Shown here: one piece after another, positions 1-4,956 of the stretch
Layout of the letters: the number at the start of each line of letters is the position of its first letter
How positions within the stretch are numbered: position 1 is the stretch's first letter
Assembly: GCA_015486145.1 (NCBI GenBank)
Contig: WFSH01000036.1
Coordinates: 1-5,799 of the forward strand
Length of the DNA stretch: 5,799 bases
Direction of reading: 5' to 3'
From: Mesoaciditogaceae bacterium
GTDB lineage: Bacteria; Thermotogota; Thermotogae; Mesoaciditogales; Mesoaciditogaceae
The notes under the pieces: model-generated
What the model was told of the DNA's origin: nothing
Seen by the model: the letters and a program-made list of their open reading frames with translations, nothing else
Databases searched by the model: none
Position numbers and translations under genes: made by a program

Positions 1-1
1 A

Positions 2-58
2 AATAACAAAGCTGGAGGCACAGGATGTGCCGAGAAAGCGAATCTAACAGGATGTTAG
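2..58 (+). CDS. 3' tail of an open frame, possibly TnpB C-terminus (partial)
   Basis: Frame 2 is open from the window edge to a TAG at 56-58 and encodes 18 residues, reading NNKAGGTGCAEKANLTGC. In IS605-type elements the tnpB stop codon lies roughly 100-150 bases before the right end, as it would here. TnpB tails after the zinc ribbon often carry an Ala-Gly-Thr and Ala-Cys-Gly type stretch, which this only loosely resembles. Eighteen codons are too few to prove coding. The same bases form two perfect hairpins (17-31 and 44-58), so RNA structure may constrain them as much as protein does. Confidence 0.3.
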   Translation, partial: NNKAGGTGCAEKANLTGC

Positions 59-171
59 TATGCAGCGTGCTCTGTTATGAGCATCTTGTATGGAATAAAC
101 GTCTGAATCAGTTTTGACAAGGCTTCAAAAAGATTACACTCACCGCTTGTAAAGCGGTACTAAAATGTCAA
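17..171 (+). ncRNA. Candidate TnpB-type guide RNA scaffold (omega/reRNA)
   Basis: Four hairpins lie in series. Two have a 6-bp stem and an identical GGA loop (17-31 and 44-58). The third is GTGCTC/GAGCAT with a 6-base loop and one G-U pair (67-84). The fourth is ACCGCTT/AAGCGGT (142-158). In IS200/IS605 elements the guide RNA of TnpB spans the tnpB 3' end and the right end, and the guide is read from flanking DNA. If the element ends at 171, the guide would start at 172. This interpretation depends on the mobile-element call and is inference. Confidence 0.25.
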
Positions 172-277
172 AGAATGTCGTTATTCAAAAATTACTACCC
201 ACACTATCGTGAAGAGAGCCAAGTTGAATTTGCTGATTCTGTACACAATGCAGTCTTTTAAAACATTTAACATTGAT

Positions 278-305
278 TTGTTAAACATTAACTTTATGGT
301 AAAAT
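278..305 (+). promoter_or_regulatory. Promoter for the envelope-protein gene pair
   Basis: TTGTTA (278-283), a 16-base spacer and TAAAAT (300-305) with TGG just before the -10 (extended -10 type). Transcription would start near 312, giving a short leader before the ribosome binding site AAGGAGG at 322-328 and the ATG at 335. It lies just downstream of the putative element end, in sequence not belonging to the element. The -35 is weak; the -10 and the spacing to the gene are good. Confidence 0.45.
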
Positions 306-334
306 TAAGCATAAAGAGAAAAAGGAGGAAAATC

Positions 335-979
335 ATGAAAAAAATCTTTGTTTTATTTGTTGTGGTTTTCTGGTTGTTTTTTTCGTTTGGACTGGCAGAC
401 GGTTTTTTGTACCCCACAACCAACACGGCAAAAAATGGACAAATCATATTTTCCGCTGGGAATTTACACTTAGGTATCGGGGCTGGTATCGGCAAAAATT
501 TCGAATTTGGGTATGCTTTATCTTACTCTAATCTTGGAACTTACCTAAAATTCAAACCGTTTAAAAATGTAGCTTTGGGAATATCTTATTTACCATTCAA
601 ACTTTGCTTGTTTGGTTTCTGTGAACAAATTTCAACCTTAACCACGTACGGTGTGTACAAAATCGGAAATGAAGATTTCAACACTAACATCGGTCTAAGG
701 CTCTCCATGATAAACGATCTCAGAAAAACCAATGTGGATGCTTTCGCCATCGTGCAAAAAAAGATAAATGACGCATTTTTGATATTTGAGGGCGGAATTG
801 AGAAAAATTCGTCCGTTCAATCTCCAAAATTTAATCTTGCCACAGGCGTTTCTGAAAAATTTGGAATGTTGTCATTCAAAGCTGGGCTGATCTGGATGGA
901 CTTCAAAGCGAATGAAAAGTCTTTCATGAAACCGTTGCCATACTTGGAAATGAACCTCATACTCAACCTTTGGAGGTGA
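335..979 (+). CDS. Secreted, probable beta-barrel-like envelope protein
   Basis: This 214-residue protein has a classic signal peptide: Lys-Lys, then a Phe/Val/Leu core to about residue 19, with likely cleavage after Gly-Leu-Ala at residue 21. The mature part is rich in short alternating hydrophobic/polar stretches with many Gly, Phe and Tyr, and ends in an aromatic strand (...LILNLWR), as in outer-membrane barrels of diderm bacteria. Two Cys five residues apart (KLCLFGFC) could pair in an oxidising compartment. The start is the ATG with AAGGAGG six bases upstream; the frame is open back to 209, but those upstream codons cover the promoter. The next gene begins six bases after the stop and has a similar N-terminal plan (P..., then G-N-x-gly-rich, then F-x-F/I-G), so the two look like diverged tandem duplicates. 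I recognise no named family. Confidence 0.8.
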   Translation: MKKIFVLFVVVFWLFFSFGLADGFLYPTTNTAKNGQIIFSAGNLHLGIGAGIGKNFEFGYALSYSNLGTYLKFKPFKNVALGISYLPFKLCLFGFCEQISTLTTYGVYKIGNEDFNTNIGLRLSMINDLRKTNVDAFAIVQKKINDAFLIFEGGIEKNSSVQSPKFNLATGVSEKFGMLSFKAGLIWMDFKANEKSFMKPLPYLEMNLILNLWR

Positions 980-984
980 TTTAA

Positions 985-1593
985 GTGAAGAAATTCATGA
1001 TATTGATGTTGTCTTTTTTCTTGATCACCGCGATCGGGCTTGGATGGTCGTTCGTTCAAATGCCTCAAGCATCTGTTATCCCTTCCGGACATCTTCAATG
1101 GGTGCTGGGTAATATTTTACCCACGATAGGAATCGGTGGATTTTCTCAATTTGGAATCGAAGGTGAAGGATTTTTTGAAGAAATTCAAATTTTAAAAGAG
1201 CCTGTTGACGCTTCCGTTGGTATGATGATCAGAACCACAGAAGAAAACTCTTTGTTTATGGCCATGGGGAAAAAGCTCAAATACCTTGGTATCTCAACAG
1301 CCATCTCTTACAATTATTCCACACTTTCCACTCCAACAACATCTTTTACACTCTACACCGCTTTAAACGTTCCAACAAATGTTGGAGATTTTAGAATTGA
1401 ATACAAAAAAGGATCAAGCATTAACCTTTTGGTTGCTGGAATAGCGGGCAAGTTTAAGGCAAATGAACACGTAAAATGGCTTTTTAATTCCATAACAGTA
1501 GCTGTGGGGTTGGGGTGGAATTTGTCCAAAATGAAAAACTACCTTCCTTCCCAAACTTATTTCGTATTTCAATACACCAAATTTTTGAAATGA
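985..1593 (+). CDS. Second secreted, probable beta-barrel-like envelope protein
   Basis: This 202-residue protein starts at GTG. A strong ribosome binding site (TGGAGGTGATT) overlaps the previous stop codon, so the two genes are almost certainly co-transcribed and perhaps translationally coupled. The signal peptide runs to about residues 17-22 (MKK, then a hydrophobic core through Ile-Thr-Ala-Ile-Gly-Leu-Gly). The mature region begins with a Pro-x-Ala...Ser-Gly-His-Leu-Gln pattern and a Gly-Asn/Gly-Ile-Gly-Gly stretch, matching the layout of the upstream neighbour. Amphipathic beta-like segments follow and the end is aromatic (FVFQYTKFLK). It contains no cysteine, unlike its neighbour. Function is unknown; an envelope barrel or surface protein is the best inference from composition and the signal peptide. 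Confidence 0.8.
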   Translation: MKKFMILMLSFFLITAIGLGWSFVQMPQASVIPSGHLQWVLGNILPTIGIGGFSQFGIEGEGFFEEIQILKEPVDASVGMMIRTTEENSLFMAMGKKLKYLGISTAISYNYSTLSTPTTSFTLYTALNVPTNVGDFRIEYKKGSSINLLVAGIAGKFKANEHVKWLFNSITVAVGLGWNLSKMKNYLPSQTYFVFQYTKFLK

Positions 1594-1627
1594 CGGCCTC
1601 TCCAAAATGTCTCAGAGTTCTTGAAAA

Positions 1628-2119
1628 TTAACGCTTTTTCAAAATCATTTCCATCAAATACCCTTCTAAAATTGCATAACTCATGGTCAAAACAACGGTT
1701 ATTAAAATAAAAGGCCATCCCAAAAAGCTGGCAGCATATGGAATCCACGGTGTCTTTATCGCAAATGCCCCAACCATTGCAGCCACAACGGCGAGCCTTG
1801 CCCCTTTGTTCAAAAAAGTTTTGTACAATGGGAAAAGTATCCATAATGGACCCACTATAAGAGTGCCAAAAAGTGCACCGGCTACCACACCCTTTACCCC
1901 CGTTTCTTTTCCCATAATGCGTTGAACTGTTTTTGGAGACAAAAACACGGATAAAAACGATGAAAAAAGGACAACACATATAAAAACCGGTAGCATATCA
2001 ATCAAAAGCCAAACTCCCTCTTTTAACGCCAAAACGGTTTTATCGGGAGAGATGAAGAGCAACGCAACATAAAGCCCACCCACAACCGTCTCAAATAGAT
2101 GTTTTTTTATTAAATTCAT
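1628..2119 (-). CDS. Half-size DUF318/ArsP_1-type permease, second subunit
   Basis: This 163-residue integral membrane protein has about five hydrophobic segments (roughly residues 10-26, 34-58, 74-100, 104-130 and 135-158). Its centre carries a pattern typical of the predicted-permease family DUF318/ArsP_1 (COG0701): G-A-L-F-G-T-x-I-V-G-P, then Pro, then L-x-K-G-A-x-x-A-x-V-A. Full family members are about 300-350 residues with two such repeats; this is one repeat. Its ATG overlaps the stop of the upstream permease (ATGA, 2116-2119), and its ribosome binding site GGGAGG lies within that gene's last codons, so translation is coupled. The two halves probably assemble as a heterodimer. ArsP members export organoarsenicals, but the substrate here cannot be inferred. 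It is the last gene of the operon and faces the envelope-gene pair. Confidence 0.8.
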   Translation of the reverse strand: MNLIKKHLFETVVGGLYVALLFISPDKTVLALKEGVWLLIDMLPVFICVVLFSSFLSVFLSPKTVQRIMGKETGVKGVVAGALFGTLIVGPLWILFPLYKTFLNKGARLAVVAAMVGAFAIKTPWIPYAASFLGWPFILITVVLTMSYAILEGYLMEMILKKR

Positions 2120-2616
2120 ATAATCCTCCCTTCCAGTAACAAGCCGGTGAGTAGCCCTATAACTATGGCGCCCACAAAAGCCAAAACATTCCTCGTGATG
2201 GTAAAACGCTTCCCAAAAACAGAAAATTCATAGGGAATTGTCACAAAGCCCACCATCACCCAACTGTTTAAAAAAATGGCCACAGCGGCAATGGTCGCAC
2301 CTTTTTTCAAAAGTATTTCTCCCATGGGATAGGCCGATGAAACTGGTCCCATTACAATCGTTCCAAACGCCGCTGAGCTAAAAACGGATAAAATCCCCTT
2401 GCCTTTTCCAACAAGAGTCACCACGATACTCTTTGGAACAAATTTATCAAAAAGTCCAATTAGAAGAAAAATCGAGATAAGCATGGGAAGCTGTTTCAAA
2501 AATTGAATTCCCCCCATTTTTACAGCTTTCTTACCACCCTTTTTGTTCTTTTTAAAAGCGTACAAATAACTTATCCCAACTACAATTGCATAAATGGCAG
2601 CTCCCCACATGTTCAT
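2116..2616 (-). CDS. Half-size DUF318/ArsP_1-type permease, first subunit
   Basis: This 166-residue membrane protein has about five hydrophobic segments: an N-terminal helix at 4-19, a basic loop K-K-N-K-K-G-G-K-K at 23-31, then segments near 42-60, 76-98, 105-128 and 140-162. It aligns with the downstream subunit over most of its length: Leu-Pro at the second helix, Gly-Lys-x-x-Gly, A-F-G-T-I-V-M-G-P, a conserved Pro, and L-K-K-G-A-x-x-A-A-V-A. This marks both as single repeats of the DUF318/ArsP_1 permease family. The start is the ATG with GGTGATT upstream, only four bases after the regulator's stop. Sitting between a PadR/NifX regulator and a second half-permease suggests regulated transport or efflux. 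The substrate is unknown. Confidence 0.8.
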   Translation of the reverse strand: MNMWGAAIYAIVVGISYLYAFKKNKKGGKKAVKMGGIQFLKQLPMLISIFLLIGLFDKFVPKSIVVTLVGKGKGILSVFSSAAFGTIVMGPVSSAYPMGEILLKKGATIAAVAIFLNSWVMVGFVTIPYEFSVFGKRFTITRNVLAFVGAIVIGLLTGLLLEGRII

Positions 2617-2620
2617 TTAT

Positions 2621-3490
2621 TTAATCACCAAGTTTCTCTTCGAGTTTTGTCAATCTGGACTTTAAATCCGCTATTTGTCTACGAAGATCCACGTTTTCCT
2701 TTTTCAATTTGTCTATTTCGCCTTCTTCATGAGCTTCCTCAATCTCCACTTCTCCATCATAATTCGTACTCTGATTCTCAATCACTATTTCAGACTTCAA
2801 GTATTCCTTAAGCACATCTTTTATTTTCCCGTAGGCACCTGTGATGGCTTTTATCCCGTAATCCGCGAAATATTGTTGAGCTTTCGGCCCCATACCTCCA
2901 GTGACGATCACATCGATACCACGATCTTTCATAAAAGAAGGAAGATCGCCCGGATTGTGCTCGTCTGCAAGGGGATTGGGCATGGAATCCACGTTCTTAA
3001 CCCTGTTTCCTTCCATGTCCACGATCACGTAATATGGACAATGACCAAAGTGATAACTCAAAACACTTTCCAATCCGTTACTTTCATCCGCTGTAAAACA
3101 ATACTTCATAACATTTACCTCCCTTTTTTCGCTTTCTTTAGTTTGCAACTCGTTATTTATGCTGAAGATTAATTTTCCCATAATTTTCAAGTTATTTTGA
3201 GCATTGTTCGTCCACCTTCTCAAATATTCAACTCCTTCACTTGTTATCGAGTACATTCTTCTTGAGGGACCAGACTCCGAAAGCTTCCATACGGAAGAAA
3301 TCAAATTATCACTTTCCATTTCTCTGAGTAATCTGTAAACAACACCGTAAGGGACAAAAGCAGGATCGATGCTCACCTCTTCTAATTTTTCAACAAGTAG
3401 ATACCCATAAGACGGCTCCTTCAGCAACAAGTACAAAAGCGACGCCATGAGAATATTTCCGGATTTAAAGCCAAATTTTGCACATTTCAT
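2621..3490 (-). CDS. PadR-type repressor fused to NifX/NifB-like domain with C-terminal coiled coil
   Basis: This 289-residue protein has three parts. Residues ~12-93 are a PadR winged helix: helices around SYGY, V-V-Y-R-L-L-R-E-M-E, N-L-I, then the wing S-G-P-S-R-R-M-Y-S-I-T-S-E-G. Residues ~94-127 are a helical linker. Residues 128-231 match the dinitrogenase iron-molybdenum cofactor family (PF02579: NifX, NifB C-terminus, MTH1175-like), with H-F-G-H-C at 147-151, D-E-H-N-P-G at 176-181 and G-I-D-V-I-V-T-G-G-M-G at 191-201. An acidic stretch follows, then a Leu/Lys/Glu coiled coil at 258-289. The NifX-like family binds metal clusters, so the fusion may be a metal- or redox-responsive repressor (inference). 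The ATG at 3490 is chosen because the only earlier start, a TTG at 3547, is the -35 box itself. A full ribosome binding site inside the frame precedes Met128. Confidence 0.85.
   Translation of the reverse strand: MKCAKFGFKSGNILMASLLYLLLKEPSYGYLLVEKLEEVSIDPAFVPYGVVYRLLREMESDNLISSVWKLSESGPSRRMYSITSEGVEYLRRWTNNAQNNLKIMGKLIFSINNELQTKESEKREVNVMKYCFTADESNGLESVLSYHFGHCPYYVIVDMEGNRVKNVDSMPNPLADEHNPGDLPSFMKDRGIDVIVTGGMGPKAQQYFADYGIKAITGAYGKIKDVLKEYLKSEIVIENQSTNYDGEVEIEEAHEEGEIDKLKKENVDLRRQIADLKSRLTKLEEKLGD
3107..3124 (-). promoter_or_regulatory. Internal ribosome binding site and ATG at the PadR/NifX junction
   Basis: AGGGAGGT (3124-3117 on the minus strand) lies seven bases before an in-frame ATG (3109-3107). 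It is as strong as any ribosome binding site in the window, and the ATG is exactly where a stand-alone NifX-like protein would begin (MKYCFTADES). It could give a separate 162-residue NifX plus coiled-coil protein alongside the fusion. Alternatively it marks two genes that merged when the padR stop codon was lost. The match and spacing are visible; use in the cell is inference. Confidence 0.6.
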
Positions 3491-3513
3491 TTCTCCACCA
3501 GCTCTTTTCCTTT

Positions 3514-3532
3514 TATGTATTATAAACACATA
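3514..3532 (-). promoter_or_regulatory. Candidate PadR operator over the -10 box
   Basis: An imperfect inverted repeat, TATGT...ACATA, lies with nine bases between the half sites, plus a further TT/AA match inside. PadR family repressors are known to bind ATGT-N8-ACAT, and this differs by one base in spacing. It covers the whole TATAAT, so binding would block RNA polymerase and make the operon self-repressed. AT-richness makes chance matches fairly easy, but the position is telling. Confidence 0.45.
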
Positions 3533-3547
3533 TATACTTTTTGTCAA
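3519..3547 (-). promoter_or_regulatory. Consensus sigma-70 promoter of the padR-nifX-permease operon
   Basis: TTGACA (3547-3542), a 17-base spacer and TATAAT (3524-3519) give a perfect consensus with optimal spacing. The start would be near 3512, about 22 bases before the ATG at 3490. This rules out translation from 3547. Such a strong promoter generally needs repression, which fits the overlapping PadR-like inverted repeat. With gaps of 4 bases and then an overlap of 4, all three downstream genes probably share this transcript. Confidence 0.85.
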
Positions 3548-3624
3548 TAGCTAAAACTCACGGTCAAAATGCCACACAGTCCCAAAGCTGAATATCACGC
3601 AGAGAGCCGTATAAATTTGAAGGG

Positions 3625-4674
3625 TTATTTACCGTCATGATCGAACAGCATCTTGTGGATCGAGCTTAAGAAGAAAATAACGCCACTTAGTGCGAGAGGA
3701 ATAAAATAACTCAAAATTCTCCATTCAAGTGTTACCGTACTCAAAAATTTCATCGGTACTAATGGTGTAAAAAAAAGATAAAATCCTCCTTCTGCCGTAC
3801 CAGAAGAACCTGGAGTTGGCGAAAGGTAAATTATCATTGTTGCCACCGCTTGAACAGCCAAAACATCCCATATACCCTTTGGTATGTTTTCAAATATCCC
3901 AAACGATTGAATGGCTGCAAACGCCAAAAAAAGATGCCCAATGGCTGACAAGAAAGCCAAACTAAAGGCGAGAAAGGCGATCGGCCAATTTTGAGATATG
4001 ATCTTCATACTGTTGGCGTAATTATCAAATTCTTTCTCCATTTTCTCTTTCAACACTGGGATTTTAGGTTTCATTTTTTTACTGAAGCGCAAAAAATCTA
4101 TCATCCACTTGGTTAATTTGAGAATAAAATCCCTAATCCTATGGCTCGCAGCTATCAGTATCAAAAATGATACCCCACTCGTAGAGAAAATAAGTCCAAG
4201 AATCATGAGAAAGAAAGTCAGAGGGCTCCTGTCCGTTACCAAAAATGCGGTTGTAAAACCAATAGATGCGATAAGCAACATGGCGATCTGTTTTATGATG
4301 TATCTCAACTCAACAATTGAAACCGAACTACCCAAATTTATGCCGTTTTTTCTCAGATAAGCAATTTGAAAAATACTACCACCTGTCGATGCCGGAGAAA
4401 GTTTGTTGAAGAAAATACCGATGATTGACATTTTAAAAGATTTTGAAAAAGAAAAGGGGATCTTTATCATCTTGTTTATAAGTACATAAGTTATTGAAGC
4501 ATCGAAAAACCAAGAAAAGGCAAGACTCAGCACACCAAAATAGCCCCAAGGATTCTCAGAAAAGAAGTTTAAAACTCTCTTCCATTCTATTCTTGCTCCA
4601 AAGGTGCCGAGGAGGTACAAGGTTAAAATTGAAACGATCACGAGAAAAACCAAATATATAAAAAAACGCTTCAC
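3625..4674 (-). CDS. UPF0104/AglD-type integral membrane protein (flippase-like)
   Basis: This 349-residue protein has about eight membrane segments and two signatures of the UPF0104/lysylphosphatidylglycerol-synthase transmembrane family (PF03706): N-K-L-S-P-A-S-T-G-G at 90-99 and L-S-P-T-P-G-S-S-G-T-A-E-G-G at 284-297. Length fits the stand-alone family (~300-350). It lacks the soluble aminoacyl-transfer domain of MprF, so it is not a complete lysyl-PG synthase; lipid or lipid-linked sugar handling is the usual guess for such proteins. I chose the GTG at 4674: GGAG lies six bases upstream and the promoter at 4698-4725 would start transcription near 4691. An in-frame GTG at 4686 (four residues longer) has no ribosome binding site and a leader of only a few bases. 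It is a single-gene unit, with 77 bases between its stop and the -35 box of the padR operon promoter. Confidence 0.85.
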   Translation of the reverse strand: MKRFFIYLVFLVIVSILTLYLLGTFGARIEWKRVLNFFSENPWGYFGVLSLAFSWFFDASITYVLINKMIKIPFSFSKSFKMSIIGIFFNKLSPASTGGSIFQIAYLRKNGINLGSSVSIVELRYIIKQIAMLLIASIGFTTAFLVTDRSPLTFFLMILGLIFSTSGVSFLILIAASHRIRDFILKLTKWMIDFLRFSKKMKPKIPVLKEKMEKEFDNYANSMKIISQNWPIAFLAFSLAFLSAIGHLFLAFAAIQSFGIFENIPKGIWDVLAVQAVATMIIYLSPTPGSSGTAEGGFYLFFTPLVPMKFLSTVTLEWRILSYFIPLALSGVIFFLSSIHKMLFDHDGK

Positions 4675-4697
4675 ATTTTTCTCCACTGAGATAATGA

Positions 4698-4725
4698 AAT
4701 ATACCAGATTTTACCACATTTTCAA
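4698..4725 (-). promoter_or_regulatory. Promoter of the UPF0104 gene
   Basis: TTGAAA (4725-4720), a 16-base spacer and TATATT (4703-4698), with TGG directly before the -10 (extended -10). The expected start near 4691 leaves a 17-base leader to the GTG at 4674 and helps choose that start. The -10 context ATCTGGTATA is identical to that of the promoter at 4884-4912. Confidence 0.6.
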
Positions 4726-4824
4726 TCCGAAAAGATGGATTCTTTTAACGATCATGAGGAGAATCTCCAATTTTTTCTGTGCGTATATAATATAGGGGTG
4801 TTAAGGAAAAAAGATGAAAGAAGG

Positions 4825-4849
4825 AAAAAGGCTTCCCGAACGGGAAGCC
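4825..4849 (-). terminator. Intrinsic terminator (minus strand)
   Basis: A perfect 8-bp GC-rich stem (GGCTTCCC/GGGAAGCC, 4830-4849) with a 4-base loop is followed on the minus strand by TTTTT and a further pyrimidine-rich stretch. On the plus strand the stem is followed by AGCAAAA, so it works only for minus-strand transcripts. It lies 35 bases downstream of the -10 box at 4884-4889 and about 150 bases upstream of the UPF0104 start. Confidence 0.75.
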
Positions 4850-4879
4850 AGCAAAATTGAAAATGTTCCACACAATCAT
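4825..4879 (-). ncRNA. Candidate ~55-base small RNA or attenuated leader
   Basis: A strong promoter (4884-4912) and a strong intrinsic terminator (4825-4849) enclose a transcript of about 55 bases with no ribosome-bound gene. It could be a tiny RNA, or a leader whose terminator controls read-through into the UPF0104 gene at 4674. I see no clear competing anti-terminator pairing. An ATG at 4879 lies right at the expected start and opens a Phe-rich frame running through the terminator, without a ribosome binding site, so a leaderless leader peptide is possible but unsupported. Confidence 0.3.
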
Positions 4880-4883
4880 CTCA

Positions 4884-4912
4884 ATTATACCAGATGAATT
4901 CAAAAATGTGAA
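4884..4912 (-). promoter_or_regulatory. Strong extended -10 promoter (minus strand)
   Basis: TTCACA (4912-4907), a 17-base spacer and TATAAT (4889-4884) preceded by TGG. It has a perfect -10, extended -10 and optimal spacing; the -35 deviates at one key position. Transcription would start near 4879-4877 and meet the terminator at 4825-4849 almost at once. Confidence 0.65.
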
Positions 4913-4956
4913 CGATTTTTTTGAAAAGTCAATAAAAAATCGAGTCTGTCACAAGT

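Larger units (their letters stand above)
1..171 (+). mobile_element. Probable right end of an IS200/IS605-family element (partial)
   Basis: The left edge holds a short open frame ending at 58, then non-coding sequence with several hairpins. The last is a perfect 7-bp stem with a 3-base loop (142-158, ACCGCTT/AAGCGGT). A TCAA tetranucleotide follows 10 bases later, at 168-171. A subterminal hairpin followed after about ten bases by a TCAA-like cleavage site is the known right-end plan of IS200/IS605 elements, which lack terminal inverted repeats. The preceding frame (A-G-G-T-G-C-A-E-K) is vaguely like a TnpB C-terminal tail. The body and left end lie outside the window, so the call rests on architecture alone. 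An unrelated structured 3' UTR is the alternative. Confidence 0.4.

Noticed and set aside
114..140. TTGACA-N15-TACACT on the plus strand, as an outward promoter at the element end.
   Set aside because: The 15-base spacer is too short and the -10 is poor; the promoter at 278-305 is closer and better placed for the gene at 335.
209..334. Extended N-terminus of the first envelope protein from an ATG at 209.
   Set aside because: It would place 42 basic residues before a perfect signal peptide, has no ribosome binding site, and covers the promoter; the ATG at 335 has AAGGAGG at ideal spacing.
1618..1645. Stem TTGAAAA/TTTTCAA between the convergent operons as a shared terminator.
   Set aside because: All but one base pair is A-T, and the right arm lies within the permease coding sequence; too weak to call.
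3548..3624. Terminator after the UPF0104 gene.
   Set aside because: I found no stem of useful length followed by a T-run in this gap; read-through into the next promoter region cannot be excluded.
4675..4686. GTG at 4686 as the start of the UPF0104 gene.
   Set aside because: No ribosome binding site precedes it and the predicted transcript begins only about five bases upstream; GGAG followed by GTG at 4674 is better.
4814..4897. Plus-strand 27-codon frame with AAGGA six bases upstream and a TATAAT-like box at 4786-4791.
   Set aside because: No -35 partner at suitable spacing, no recognisable protein, and the frame lies entirely across the minus-strand terminator and promoter, which explain the sequence better.
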